From Luteibacter yeojuensis (lineage in GTDB: Bacteria > Pseudomonadota > Gammaproteobacteria > Xanthomonadales > Rhodanobacteraceae), in NCBI RefSeq assembly GCF_011742875.1, contig NZ_JAAQTL010000001.1, positions 1,302,001 to 1,366,000 on the forward strand: a stretch of 64,000 bases of DNA. Reading direction: 5' to 3'. Below are positions 18,249-24,213 of the stretch, piece by piece. The notes below the pieces were generated by a model, which was not told where the DNA came from, did not search any database, and saw only the letters and a program-made list of their open reading frames with translations. Position numbers and translations under genes: made by a program. How positions within the stretch are numbered: position 1 is the stretch's first letter; the number at the start of each line of letters is the position of its first letter.

Positions 18249-18503
18249 TCAGGCACCTGCCTGGTCGGTATCGTCGATGCGCTGAGCCTTGCCCTGGTCC
18301 CAGGCGATCAGCACGGCGCCGACGATCACGGCGGCGAACTCTGCCAACTGGCCGGCGGCGGAATCGGTGACGGTCAGGCCGAAGATGGCGGCGACCTTCA
18401 CCACCAGGCCGATGTACGTCGTGGGCTGCTGCAAGCGCAGGCGAAGCCACGGCAGGACGGCACGCCAGAAGGCGCGCAGGCGGGCTTTCAGGGTCGGGTT
18501 CAC
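18249..18503 (-). CDS. Holin
   Basis: An 84-residue membrane protein. GTG at 18503 overlaps the upstream stop (GTGA) and has GGGAG eight bases before it; a second GTG at 18512 is possible. It has two hydrophobic segments, YIGLVVKVAAIFGLTV (about residues 32-48) and LAEFAAVIVGAVLIAW (about 55-71), with a basic N-terminus: a class II holin shape. It lies between the endolysin and spanin genes. It would time lysis by permeabilising the inner membrane. Confidence 0.7.
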   Translation of the reverse strand: MNPTLKARLRAFWRAVLPWLRLRLQQPTTYIGLVVKVAAIFGLTVTDSAAGQLAEFAAVIVGAVLIAWDQGKAQRIDDTDQAGA

Positions 18504-18841
18504 TTCGTCCACTCCCGGAGGGGCTGCTTGTCGGCCTTCTGGTCGAGCTTGCCCTCGATGCGCTCAAGGCGGCCGACGATCTCGGTGCGCATGTTCTGCA
18601 CGGCGCCGGCATCCTCGGCGCGGCGTTGCTTCAGCATGTCGACATCGGAGCGCAGCTGCACGATGTCGGTCTTGTTCTGGGTCGACAGAGCCATGGCCTG
18701 GCTCACCTGCGCGGCGGAGGCATCGATCGTGAAGATCTTCCACGCCATGCTGCCGACGACCGTCAGGAGCGTGGCGGTGGCCGCCAGCGACGAAACGAGG
18801 TTGCCCATCGTCCAGCGGTTCTCGATGACGGGCCGGTTCAT
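18500..18841 (-). CDS. Lysis-cassette membrane protein with coiled coil
   Basis: A 113-residue protein with one membrane segment near the N-terminus (LVSSLAATATLLTVVGSMAW, residues 15-35) followed by an extended coiled coil (residues 40-105, e.g. LRSDVDMLKQRRAEDAGAVQ). Its ATG overlaps the endolysin stop. This architecture resembles holin-partner or antiholin proteins (XhlA/DUF2730-like shape). Which of this protein and the next is the main holin cannot be decided from sequence alone. Confidence 0.6.
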   Translation of the reverse strand: MNRPVIENRWTMGNLVSSLAATATLLTVVGSMAWKIFTIDASAAQVSQAMALSTQNKTDIVQLRSDVDMLKQRRAEDAGAVQNMRTEIVGRLERIEGKLDQKADKQPLREWTK

Positions 18842-19386
18842 GCCGTTGCTTCCCCGCGCACGGTGCTGACCGCCACGTCGTAGTTGTGCAGGAACTTCCC
18901 GGCCAGGATCGTCCGCGTCGCCGCGTTGCCGCGCGTGTAAGCGCCAGGGCGCCAGTTGCGCAGGTAGTAGGCCAGCATGGCGTCCCCTTCTCCGACCTCG
19001 GGCAACGGCGCCGGATCGCTGAACAGCAGCAGGCGCGCGAAACCGCAGGCCAAGAGATCATCCGCCGCCAGCGCCAGGTACGCGCTGCGCTCCGTCTTCG
19101 GCACTCCGCGGCGGGCCAGCAACTGCCCGGCGAGCATGGCCGTGGCCTGATGAGTCATCACCCCATGCACGCCGCCGCCCTGCTCGAACATCCAGGGGCC
19201 GCGTGCCGGGCCGCTGATCTGCTGCCGATAGGCGATCTGCCCGTCCATGCCACCCTCCTGCAGCGCGATCGCCAGCAGCGCGACCGCCGCCCGGTCATCC
19301 CAGGGCACGCCCGGCAACAGCGCGCTCGTCGGGTCGATGATCTTGCGCAGCGCATCGGCCGGCGAAATGGGAAGTGGGATGGGCAT
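18838..19386 (-). CDS. Endolysin (lysozyme/transglycosylase-like fold)
   Basis: A 182-residue protein starting MPIPLPISPADALRKIID, chosen because the 11 codons upstream fall in a terminator hairpin. The LLAIALQEGG motif puts a Glu at the end of the first helix as in lysozyme-like muramidases, followed by ISGPARGPWMFEQGGGVHGV, which resembles the substrate-cleft loop of phage endolysins. No signal peptide is seen, so release needs the holin. It is the first gene of the lysis cassette. Enzyme type is inferred. Confidence 0.65.
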   Translation of the reverse strand: MPIPLPISPADALRKIIDPTSALLPGVPWDDRAAVALLAIALQEGGMDGQIAYRQQISGPARGPWMFEQGGGVHGVMTHQATAMLAGQLLARRGVPKTERSAYLALAADDLLACGFARLLLFSDPAPLPEVGEGDAMLAYYLRNWRPGAYTRGNAATRTILAGKFLHNYDVAVSTVRGEATA

Positions 19387-19404
19387 GTCGGGCAGGGCTC
19401 CAAC

Positions 19405-19433
19405 GAAAAAGCCCCGCACAATGGCGGGGCTTC
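19405..19433 (-). terminator. Terminator between moron and lysis cassette
   Basis: Read on the minus strand, AAGCCCCGC-CATTGT-GCGGGGCTT is followed by TTTCG. The stem is nine base pairs with a short T-run. It ends the leftward transcript carrying the GvpU-like gene only about 20 bases before the endolysin start, so late expression across it must be antiterminated. Confidence 0.8.
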
Positions 19434-19516
19434 GGGGGTAGTTCTGGATGATGGCGAATTTAACTGCTTTTCCAGTCCCGTCAAGATGACGTGCGCGCGA
19501 GGTGGTCTACACGCGA

Positions 19517-19888
19517 TCAGTCCTTACTGATGGACCCGAAATTGAACGCGGAGACATCCTCGATCTTTACCCTGACGAAGATCCCTTCGCTCCCAGTGGG
19601 AATTGCGTTGCCTCCCGGATGCCAGTAGCGGGCATTGCGAAGATGGATGAACATCGTCGGGGGAGAACCCTCATCGTTGCCATTTTCGGCTTTCTCCTGC
19701 TCCATCAACTGTTTGATCCCATCCCCGAATGCCTTCGCCACTGGATGATGCTCGTAGTACTTGTCCGCGCTCACGACGTAGCCGGATACGAGAATCCCTC
19801 CTACTGCAAGGGTCACGTCGCAACTCACGCTGCCGTCGTTCGCCATACCCGCGAGGGTGGTGATCATTGCGTCTCGATTCTTAGACAT
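19517..19888 (-). CDS. GvpU-like protein, putative moron
   Basis: A 123-residue protein starting MSKNRDAMITTLAG with GGAGGA nine bases upstream. The core pattern, TLAVGGILVSGYVVSADKYY, then FIHLRNARYWHPGGNAIPT and the closing IFVRVKIEDVSAFNFG, closely resembles proteins annotated as gas-vesicle accessory GvpU. No gas-vesicle genes are in the window, so the true role is open. It is flanked by its own promoter-like sequence and a terminator inside the replication-to-lysis stretch, the usual moron arrangement, and its codon use is less GC-rich than neighbours. A lysogenic-conversion or anti-phage cargo role is possible. Confidence 0.6.
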   Translation of the reverse strand: MSKNRDAMITTLAGMANDGSVSCDVTLAVGGILVSGYVVSADKYYEHHPVAKAFGDGIKQLMEQEKAENGNDEGSPPTMFIHLRNARYWHPGGNAIPTGSEGIFVRVKIEDVSAFNFGSISKD

Positions 19889-19917
19889 TGTCCCTGTTCC
19901 TCCGTTGTGGTGCGGAA

Positions 19918-19947
19918 AGGATACCGCCCCTCAAGCTAACGCGTGAA
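19918..19947 (-). promoter_or_regulatory. Possible promoter of the GvpU-like moron
   Basis: On the minus strand TTCACG and TATCCT are separated by 18 bases, about 30 bases before the moron's start codon. Both boxes match the sigma70 consensus at four of six positions, so this is weak on its own; the gap between genes and the downstream terminator make it more credible. Confidence 0.35.
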
Positions 19948-19959
19948 CTTGACAAGGGG

Positions 19960-20451
19960 CTACGCCTTCGCCCGGGTCAGCGCCCACAGAAACTTCTCTT
20001 CCGCGTCCCCGCACAGGCCATCGAGCCAGCCGCCGGCGGATCGCATGGCCTCGTCCAGTCGCTCCCGGCGGACACACAGCATCCAGGCGTACTCGGCTAC
20101 CTCGTGCTGGGTCATCTGCGCTCCGGCCAATCGGCGCACCGCCAGGGCGGCGCCCATCCGCAAGAGGGCTACCTCGTGGGGCGGCAGCTTCGTCTTCTGG
20201 CCCTTGGCGTCTTCCCGGACCTTGTGGTCCCAGGCACGGCGCAAGGCGCGCTCGTGCAGCAGCGTGGAGGCGTACCGGGTTTCCAGCGCGGCGATGGCGA
20301 CCACCCCGACCTTCCGCTGCGCCATACCCAGCGCCATCTTGATGTCCGCGTCGGAATCGCCGGCGAGCGATCGCGGCGCGAAACCCTGCCGGAAATCCTT
20401 GTACGTGGTCTTGCCCTCCATCTGGGCAATCTTCTCGAGCTTGGCGTTCAT
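19960..20451 (-). CDS. Phage protein, unknown (pre-lysis position)
   Basis: A 163-residue, mainly helical protein starting MNAKLEKIAQMEGKTTYKDF; the ATG overlaps the stop of the upstream zinc-finger-like gene. It is basic with many Ala, Arg and Leu (KLPPHEVALLRMGAALAVRR), and ends near Trp-rich GGWLDGLCGDAEEKFLWAL. It occupies the place where lambdoid phages encode the late antiterminator Q, and two strong terminators downstream need an antiterminator, but no Q family motif is recognised. Confidence 0.5.
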   Translation of the reverse strand: MNAKLEKIAQMEGKTTYKDFRQGFAPRSLAGDSDADIKMALGMAQRKVGVVAIAALETRYASTLLHERALRRAWDHKVREDAKGQKTKLPPHEVALLRMGAALAVRRLAGAQMTQHEVAEYAWMLCVRRERLDEAMRSAGGWLDGLCGDAEEKFLWALTRAKA

Positions 20452-20657
20452 CGTAGGGGCCTCGGTATGGTTCGGGCCCGGCTCTTCGGCCGGACCTCTT
20501 GCAGGTAGTGGGTCAGGTGCCAGCCGTGGCAGTGGTCGCAGCGGTACGGGCGGACGCGGTGCCCGCGGCGCTTCGTACCGACCACGGCGGCATGCGCATC
20601 CGCGGAGGTGAGGTAGCGACGTTTCCCGGTGTGGGTACATCCGTAATCGCACGTCAT
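20448..20657 (-). CDS. Small zinc-ribbon-like phage protein
   Basis: A 69-residue protein. Cys/His residues are arranged as C-x3-C-x-H near the N-terminus and CDHCHGWHLTH in the middle (CxxCxxxHxxH-like), then a basic tail. The pattern matches small phage zinc-binding proteins with an RPYRCDHCHGWHLT signature that often sit among nin-region genes. Start and stop overlap neighbouring genes. Function unknown, probably nucleic-acid related. Confidence 0.6.
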   Translation of the reverse strand: MTCDYGCTHTGKRRYLTSADAHAAVVGTKRRGHRVRPYRCDHCHGWHLTHYLQEVRPKSRARTIPRPLR

Positions 20658-21079
20658 GGGCTCAGCACCCTCAGCACGATGCGGACACCCGGGGCGTCCA
20701 GGGCTTCCGGATCCTCGCCCGGGTAGACCTTGGCCAGGCGCTCGTACTCAACCAGCCGCGCGTCGTCTCGCCAGATGCCGGCCTCGGTGAGCGCGTCCTC
20801 GGTGCTCCGAGCGAGTTTCGACAGGTCTGGCGTGCGCATGGGCCACGTGCGGCGGCGCTTCGGGGCGCTCAGCGGCTTCGGCAGGGTGAACACCATCCGG
20901 CAGATCACCGGCGCGTCGATGGGTGGTCCCGACCGGACCTCGAGCGCGGCGGCCCTCACGTCCTGTCGCCAGGGCTTCACCTTCTTCGACGATTCGATCA
21001 TCACGCCGCCGCCGACATGGCGCTTGCTGCCCTGCGGGCCGGGTGTGCCGTACACGACGATCTCGATCATGGCTTCCAT
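20654..21079 (-). CDS. rusA: RusA-family Holliday junction resolvase
   Basis: A 141-residue RusA-like endodeoxyribonuclease. Key visible parts are the N-terminal GTPGPQGSKR, the ESSKKVKPWRQDVR segment, the catalytic-region acidic residues in TPDLSKLARSTEDAL and WRDDARLVEYERLAK, all in RusA order. It resolves branched DNA by paired cuts during phage replication and recombination. An ATG nine bases later would give an ATGA overlap with the upstream gene and is an equal alternative start. Confidence 0.85.
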   Translation of the reverse strand: MEAMIEIVVYGTPGPQGSKRHVGGGVMIESSKKVKPWRQDVRAAALEVRSGPPIDAPVICRMVFTLPKPLSAPKRRRTWPMRTPDLSKLARSTEDALTEAGIWRDDARLVEYERLAKVYPGEDPEALDAPGVRIVLRVLSP

Positions 21080-21390
21080 GCGTCATCCCATGGCGACACC
21101 TGGCGGCGGCGCAGCTGCGTGCGGAAAACGCCCTCGGCATGGGCAAGGCGGACATCGGCGTAGGTGTAGCCAGCCGGCGGCGAGAGGCGACCGTCGACGA
21201 CGTCGTGGCAGTAGTGGCACCCCTCGGCGGCCTGCTCGTCGTCCGGCTTCGTAGCGGTGCCGCTGGTGTCGTCCAGCCGGTAGTGGCACAGCACGACAGT
21301 GTCTCGGGCGCCCTGGCAGCCGGGAATGCGGATGGTGCAGCGCTGGCCACGGGCCTCCTGGCGCATGGGCGTCGTCTTCGGCCGAGTCAT
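21067..21390 (-). CDS. YbcO-like HNH-type DNase (DUF1364)
   Basis: A 107-residue protein. ATG at 21390 overlaps the upstream stop and has AGAGG eight bases before it. The pattern CTIRIPGCQGARDTVVLCHY, KPDDEQAAEGCHYCHDVVDG and LAHAEGVFRTQ fits the YbcO/DUF1364 family: a metal-binding Cys/His site with a His-rich CHxxHD-like motif. Members are putative DNases found in the nin region of lambdoid phages. It sits next to RusA, as expected. Confidence 0.8.
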   Translation of the reverse strand: MTRPKTTPMRQEARGQRCTIRIPGCQGARDTVVLCHYRLDDTSGTATKPDDEQAAEGCHYCHDVVDGRLSPPAGYTYADVRLAHAEGVFRTQLRRRQVSPWDDAWKP

Positions 21391-21593
21391 CGCCATTGCC
21401 TCTTGCGCTTGCTGCCGCACCGCGGGGCGCCGTTCGGGGCCGGGCGATAGGTGCAGGGCTTCGCACCCACCTTCGCCGGCGGCGGCAACCCCTCGTTTCG
21501 CATCGGCTTCGGCTCCGGTGGCGCGAAGCATAGTGCGTCCTGCGCCAAGTCGAAGAACACCGTGAGGTTGGGGAGGTGTCGAAGCGGCTTCAC
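21387..21593 (-). CDS. Small hypothetical phage protein
   Basis: A 68-residue basic protein, MKPLRHLPNLTVFFDLAQDA..., with a Pro/Lys/Arg-rich second half and two Cys. It is coupled to both neighbours by 4-base overlaps inside the nin-like operon, which supports it being real. No family or motif is recognised. Confidence 0.5.
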   Translation of the reverse strand: MKPLRHLPNLTVFFDLAQDALCFAPPEPKPMRNEGLPPPAKVGAKPCTYRPAPNGAPRCGSKRKRQWR

Positions 21594-22126
21594 GCGGCCA
21601 CCTCGCGCGCGGCTTGCACCTCGGCGTCACGGTCCATCAATCGCAGGTGAACCAAGCGGCGGAATTCGGCATCGCCCAGGCTGATGCGAAGCCGGTTCAT
21701 ACCGGACAGGAGCATGGCGGTCTCGCAGTCGTGCGCCCGCTCCGCATGGCGGAACTCGCCCCACGCTCCGGACCACGAGCGCGGATCGGGGCCGACGACG
21801 CGGAACACCCTCCGGCCCCTGACCTCGAGCAGGCCCCACCGTGGCGGCAACTCGTTGGGCCGGATCATCTCGGCAGGTGCGAGGAAAAAGCGAAGCGTCC
21901 CCATGCCCCGCTCGGGCTCGCGGCGGAACGGTTTCTTGCGGTCAGCCAGGAAATCGGCACGGCTCGTCTTCGCTTCGACGAGGATGGTGCCGCCCTCGCG
22001 CCAGCCGATAGCATCCGGGATTTCACCCGAGCGGCACACGGCGGCCAACTCGGTCATGACGATCTTGCAGCCGGCGGCACCGCGCAGCCAGGCGCCCGCA
22101 CGCTCGACCAGGTCCGCGTGCGTCAT
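21590..22126 (-). CDS. PD-(D/E)XK nuclease-like protein (MmcB-like)
   Basis: A 178-residue protein. The start MTHADLVERAGAWLRG overlaps the NinB stop; the frame is open much further but reads as shadow. It carries PDAIGWREGGTILVEAKTSR: an Asp followed after 11 residues by Glu-Ala-Lys, the D...ExK core of the PD-(D/E)XK fold, then ADFLADRKKPFR. This matches the MmcB/DUF-type repair nuclease-like group. It would act on DNA in the recombination/nin region. Activity is inferred. Confidence 0.65.
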   Translation of the reverse strand: MTHADLVERAGAWLRGAAGCKIVMTELAAVCRSGEIPDAIGWREGGTILVEAKTSRADFLADRKKPFRREPERGMGTLRFFLAPAEMIRPNELPPRWGLLEVRGRRVFRVVGPDPRSWSGAWGEFRHAERAHDCETAMLLSGMNRLRISLGDAEFRRLVHLRLMDRDAEVQAAREVAA

Positions 22127-22563
22127 GCCGCCTTCTCCCGCCAGAACGGGCTGGGGTCCGGAACCTCGATGTTCAGTTCTGCAGCGATGCGTTGAACCAT
22201 GTCGTAGAACCGGACGAAGGTGCCGCGGTCGATGACGTCGCGCTCCCCGTATTCGTTCGTCGTGGTGGTGCGGCGGGCACGGGTCACCTTCTCGCCCAGA
22301 ACCATCACTTCGACGGTCCCGAAGAACTTCCGGCAGAAAGCCGCATGCAGCTCGTCGGCGTCGTAGCCGGTTTCCATGCAGATCGGCGGGTAGGCCACGC
22401 CCCACAGGGCGCTGTTCTGGTCGAGCGATCGCTCCCGGCTCGCCTCCCGGATCTCGATGCGCCATGACTTCGTGTCCGGCAGCTTGTCGACGAAGGCCGT
22501 CACGTTGGCGAGCACACGCGGCCTCTCACGGCCGCCGGCGTTGAGGGTGAATCGGTGAATCAC
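22123..22563 (-). CDS. ninB: NinB-like recombination protein
   Basis: A 146-residue protein of NinB size. The RERSLDQNSALWGVAYPPI motif (lambda NinB has a very similar SLDQN..LW) and the later FFGTVEVMVLGEKVTRARRT, FYDMVQRIAAELNIEVPDP stretch support assignment to NinB, a single-stranded-DNA-binding recombination protein. Overlaps of 4 bases on each side place it in the replication-to-nin operon. Confidence 0.75.
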   Translation of the reverse strand: MIHRFTLNAGGRERPRVLANVTAFVDKLPDTKSWRIEIREASRERSLDQNSALWGVAYPPICMETGYDADELHAAFCRKFFGTVEVMVLGEKVTRARRTTTTNEYGERDVIDRGTFVRFYDMVQRIAAELNIEVPDPSPFWREKAA

Positions 22564-23222
22564 GCGGCATCCTCCCTACGGTCGTGACTGATGCGGGCCA
22601 GCAGGTGGCCGGCGACGTACTTCGCGTCGGTGATGCGCAGCGTGGCGCTGTCCGACCCTTGCTCGATCACGCGAACCGCCTTCTCGGTATCGCCGATCAA
22701 CACCGGCCGGACCTGGTACTCCCGACCGCTGAGGTTGTTCTCGGCCTCGCTCTCACCGATCAGGCGCGGCGGGAACGCCGGCAGTTCACGGCGGAGGCGG
22801 TAGGCGGCATAGCGGCGCTCGAATTCGCGGGCCTTGAACGGCAAGTCCTCCGCGGCGCATCGGCACAACGGCACCCAGCCGCCCATTTCGACCAGCACGA
22901 CGTGGATGAGCGGATCGTCGAACGAGACGGAGCGGTAGGCGCCGACGGACTTCACGGCCCTCTCGACCTTCGCCCACGCCCGCATGCCCTGGGTCTGCGT
23001 CGAACCTTCGAGCAGGCGCGTGATATCGGCGAGGCGCGGCGGGAACTGACCGCGGTCCGGGTCGCGGGCGTGCAGCGAGAAGGCGCGCTTCACGTCCTCG
23101 AATTCGTGCATGCGCAGCCCATTCCAGAAGACGTCGATCACGAACGGCACGCAGGCCTGCCGGTAGTAGGTCATCACCTCCGCGAGCAGTTCGGCGAAGG
23201 GCTGGCGGTCAGTGGGTTGCAT
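22560..23222 (-). CDS. DUF6475 phage replication-region protein
   Basis: A 220-residue protein. The N-terminal FAELLAEVMTYYRQ, FWNGLRMHEFEDVKRAFSLH and the central LIHVVLVEMGGWVPLCRC, then KAREFERRYAAYR match the DUF6475-type phage family. It starts 14 bases inside the end of the DUF1376 initiator gene. The pairing of an initiator gene with a second gene downstream parallels lambda O and P, so a helicase-loader role is a reasonable inference but is not shown by any motif. Confidence 0.65.
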   Translation of the reverse strand: MQPTDRQPFAELLAEVMTYYRQACVPFVIDVFWNGLRMHEFEDVKRAFSLHARDPDRGQFPPRLADITRLLEGSTQTQGMRAWAKVERAVKSVGAYRSVSFDDPLIHVVLVEMGGWVPLCRCAAEDLPFKAREFERRYAAYRLRRELPAFPPRLIGESEAENNLSGREYQVRPVLIGDTEKAVRVIEQGSDSATLRITDAKYVAGHLLARISHDRREDAA

Positions 23223-24213
23223 GGGATTCCTCCGGTTCGATCACGACGCCGGCCCAGTCGGCGGCGGTGTCGCGGTTGGTTTGCTCGAGGGCGGCCTGCT
23301 GGTCTGCCTTGGCGGTTCCGGCACCTGGTGATCGCATGGCGTCCTGCAGTTGGCCTCGCGCCTTGCCGACGACGTAGGCCATGCGACCTTTGCCGTCGCG
23401 CACGGCCTGCGCCGCGACGGCCTCGATGGCCTCGACGCGACCGCCCTCGGCGATGAACTGGTGCAGGGGCTCGAACTGAGGGTGGGCGTCGTGCACACCG
23501 GCCTGGCGCATCGCGATGGCCGCGGCGACATGCGCGGGGAACTGCGCGGAAGAGCCCTCCCCTACCCCCTCAGTGTTGGTGTTCCCAGAAGGGTTACCTA
23601 CGGAGTTAAAGGTCTCTGTCCCTGTCCTTGTCCCTGTCCTTGTCTCTTGCGATCCCGGCGGGATTCCCGGTGGGATGCCGCCAGCATTCCCGGTGGGAGG
23701 CTTTTTCTGTCCCGATGGGATTCCCGAAGGCCGCCGTCTCGTCAACGCTCGGGATTGCGGATTGAGTGCCATTAGGAAGCGACGGGCGACGTCGATGTCT
23801 GCCTCGATAGCTGTCGGATCGAACTCGATATCCCAGCGCTTGGCATTGCCGGCACCGCTGCTCAAGCGCTTCGCCAGCTTCTCCAGCCAGGCTTCGAGCG
23901 CCTTCTCGCACACCACCGGATGGTAGTAACGGCCGTCATCGCAGAGGCGCCAGCCGCGCAGCGCCATGTCCTTCACGCGTTTCCACCGCGTCATGGCACC
24001 CGAGAACTGCACGCTGGCGAGGATCCGGTCATCGGACGGCAGAGAGCCGGCGGGGCGCTGATACCAGGACTTGCCCCATAGCGTGAAGGCGGCGACCTTC
24101 TCGGCGTCGTTGGAGAGCGCCCACGTATCGCTGCCGAACAGGCGCTGGAAGTCGAACGGCATCCAGTCGAAGTCGGTCAGGTCGACGTTGGCGGGTACGA
24201 GCGGGGTGTTCAT
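23209..24213 (-). CDS. Replication initiator-like protein, DUF1376
   Basis: A 334-residue protein. The start MNTPLVPANVDLTDF overlaps the stop of the helicase-methylase gene. Residues 1-100 form a DUF1376 domain (DWMPFDFQRLFGSD, ALSNDAEKVAAFTLWGKSWY, GSLPSDDRILASV), common in phage O-like replication proteins. Residues about 160-215 are a Gly/Pro/Ser/Thr linker whose DNA is an array of iteron-like repeats. The C-terminal part is helical. By analogy with lambda O, the initiator would bind the repeats within its own gene. Confidence 0.75.
   Translation of the reverse strand: MNTPLVPANVDLTDFDWMPFDFQRLFGSDTWALSNDAEKVAAFTLWGKSWYQRPAGSLPSDDRILASVQFSGAMTRWKRVKDMALRGWRLCDDGRYYHPVVCEKALEAWLEKLAKRLSSGAGNAKRWDIEFDPTAIEADIDVARRFLMALNPQSRALTRRRPSGIPSGQKKPPTGNAGGIPPGIPPGSQETRTGTRTGTETFNSVGNPSGNTNTEGVGEGSSAQFPAHVAAAIAMRQAGVHDAHPQFEPLHQFIAEGGRVEAIEAVAAQAVRDGKGRMAYVVGKARGQLQDAMRSPGAGTAKADQQAALEQTNRDTAADWAGVVIEPEESHATH
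23653..23730 (-). other. Iteron-like array, candidate phage replication origin
   Basis: Five near-identical 11-mers lie inside the DUF1376 gene (plus-strand reading): TCCCGGCGGGA at 23653, TCCCGGTGGGA at 23665, TCCCGGTGGGA at 23688, TCCCGATGGGA at 23710 and a partial TCCCGAAGG at 23722. Spacings are 12, 23, 22 and 12 bases, close to one or two helical turns. Each unit is itself nearly palindromic. A run of six-base CTGTCC/TTGTCC repeats lies just before it (23616-23645). Lambda-type origins are iterons inside the initiator gene, so this is the likely origin; inference only. Confidence 0.6.

Noticed and set aside
23606..23911. Overlapping minus-strand frame inside the DUF1376 gene
   Set aside because: Composition is that of a shadow of the real gene in another frame; the start and stop do not fit the overlapping operon pattern.
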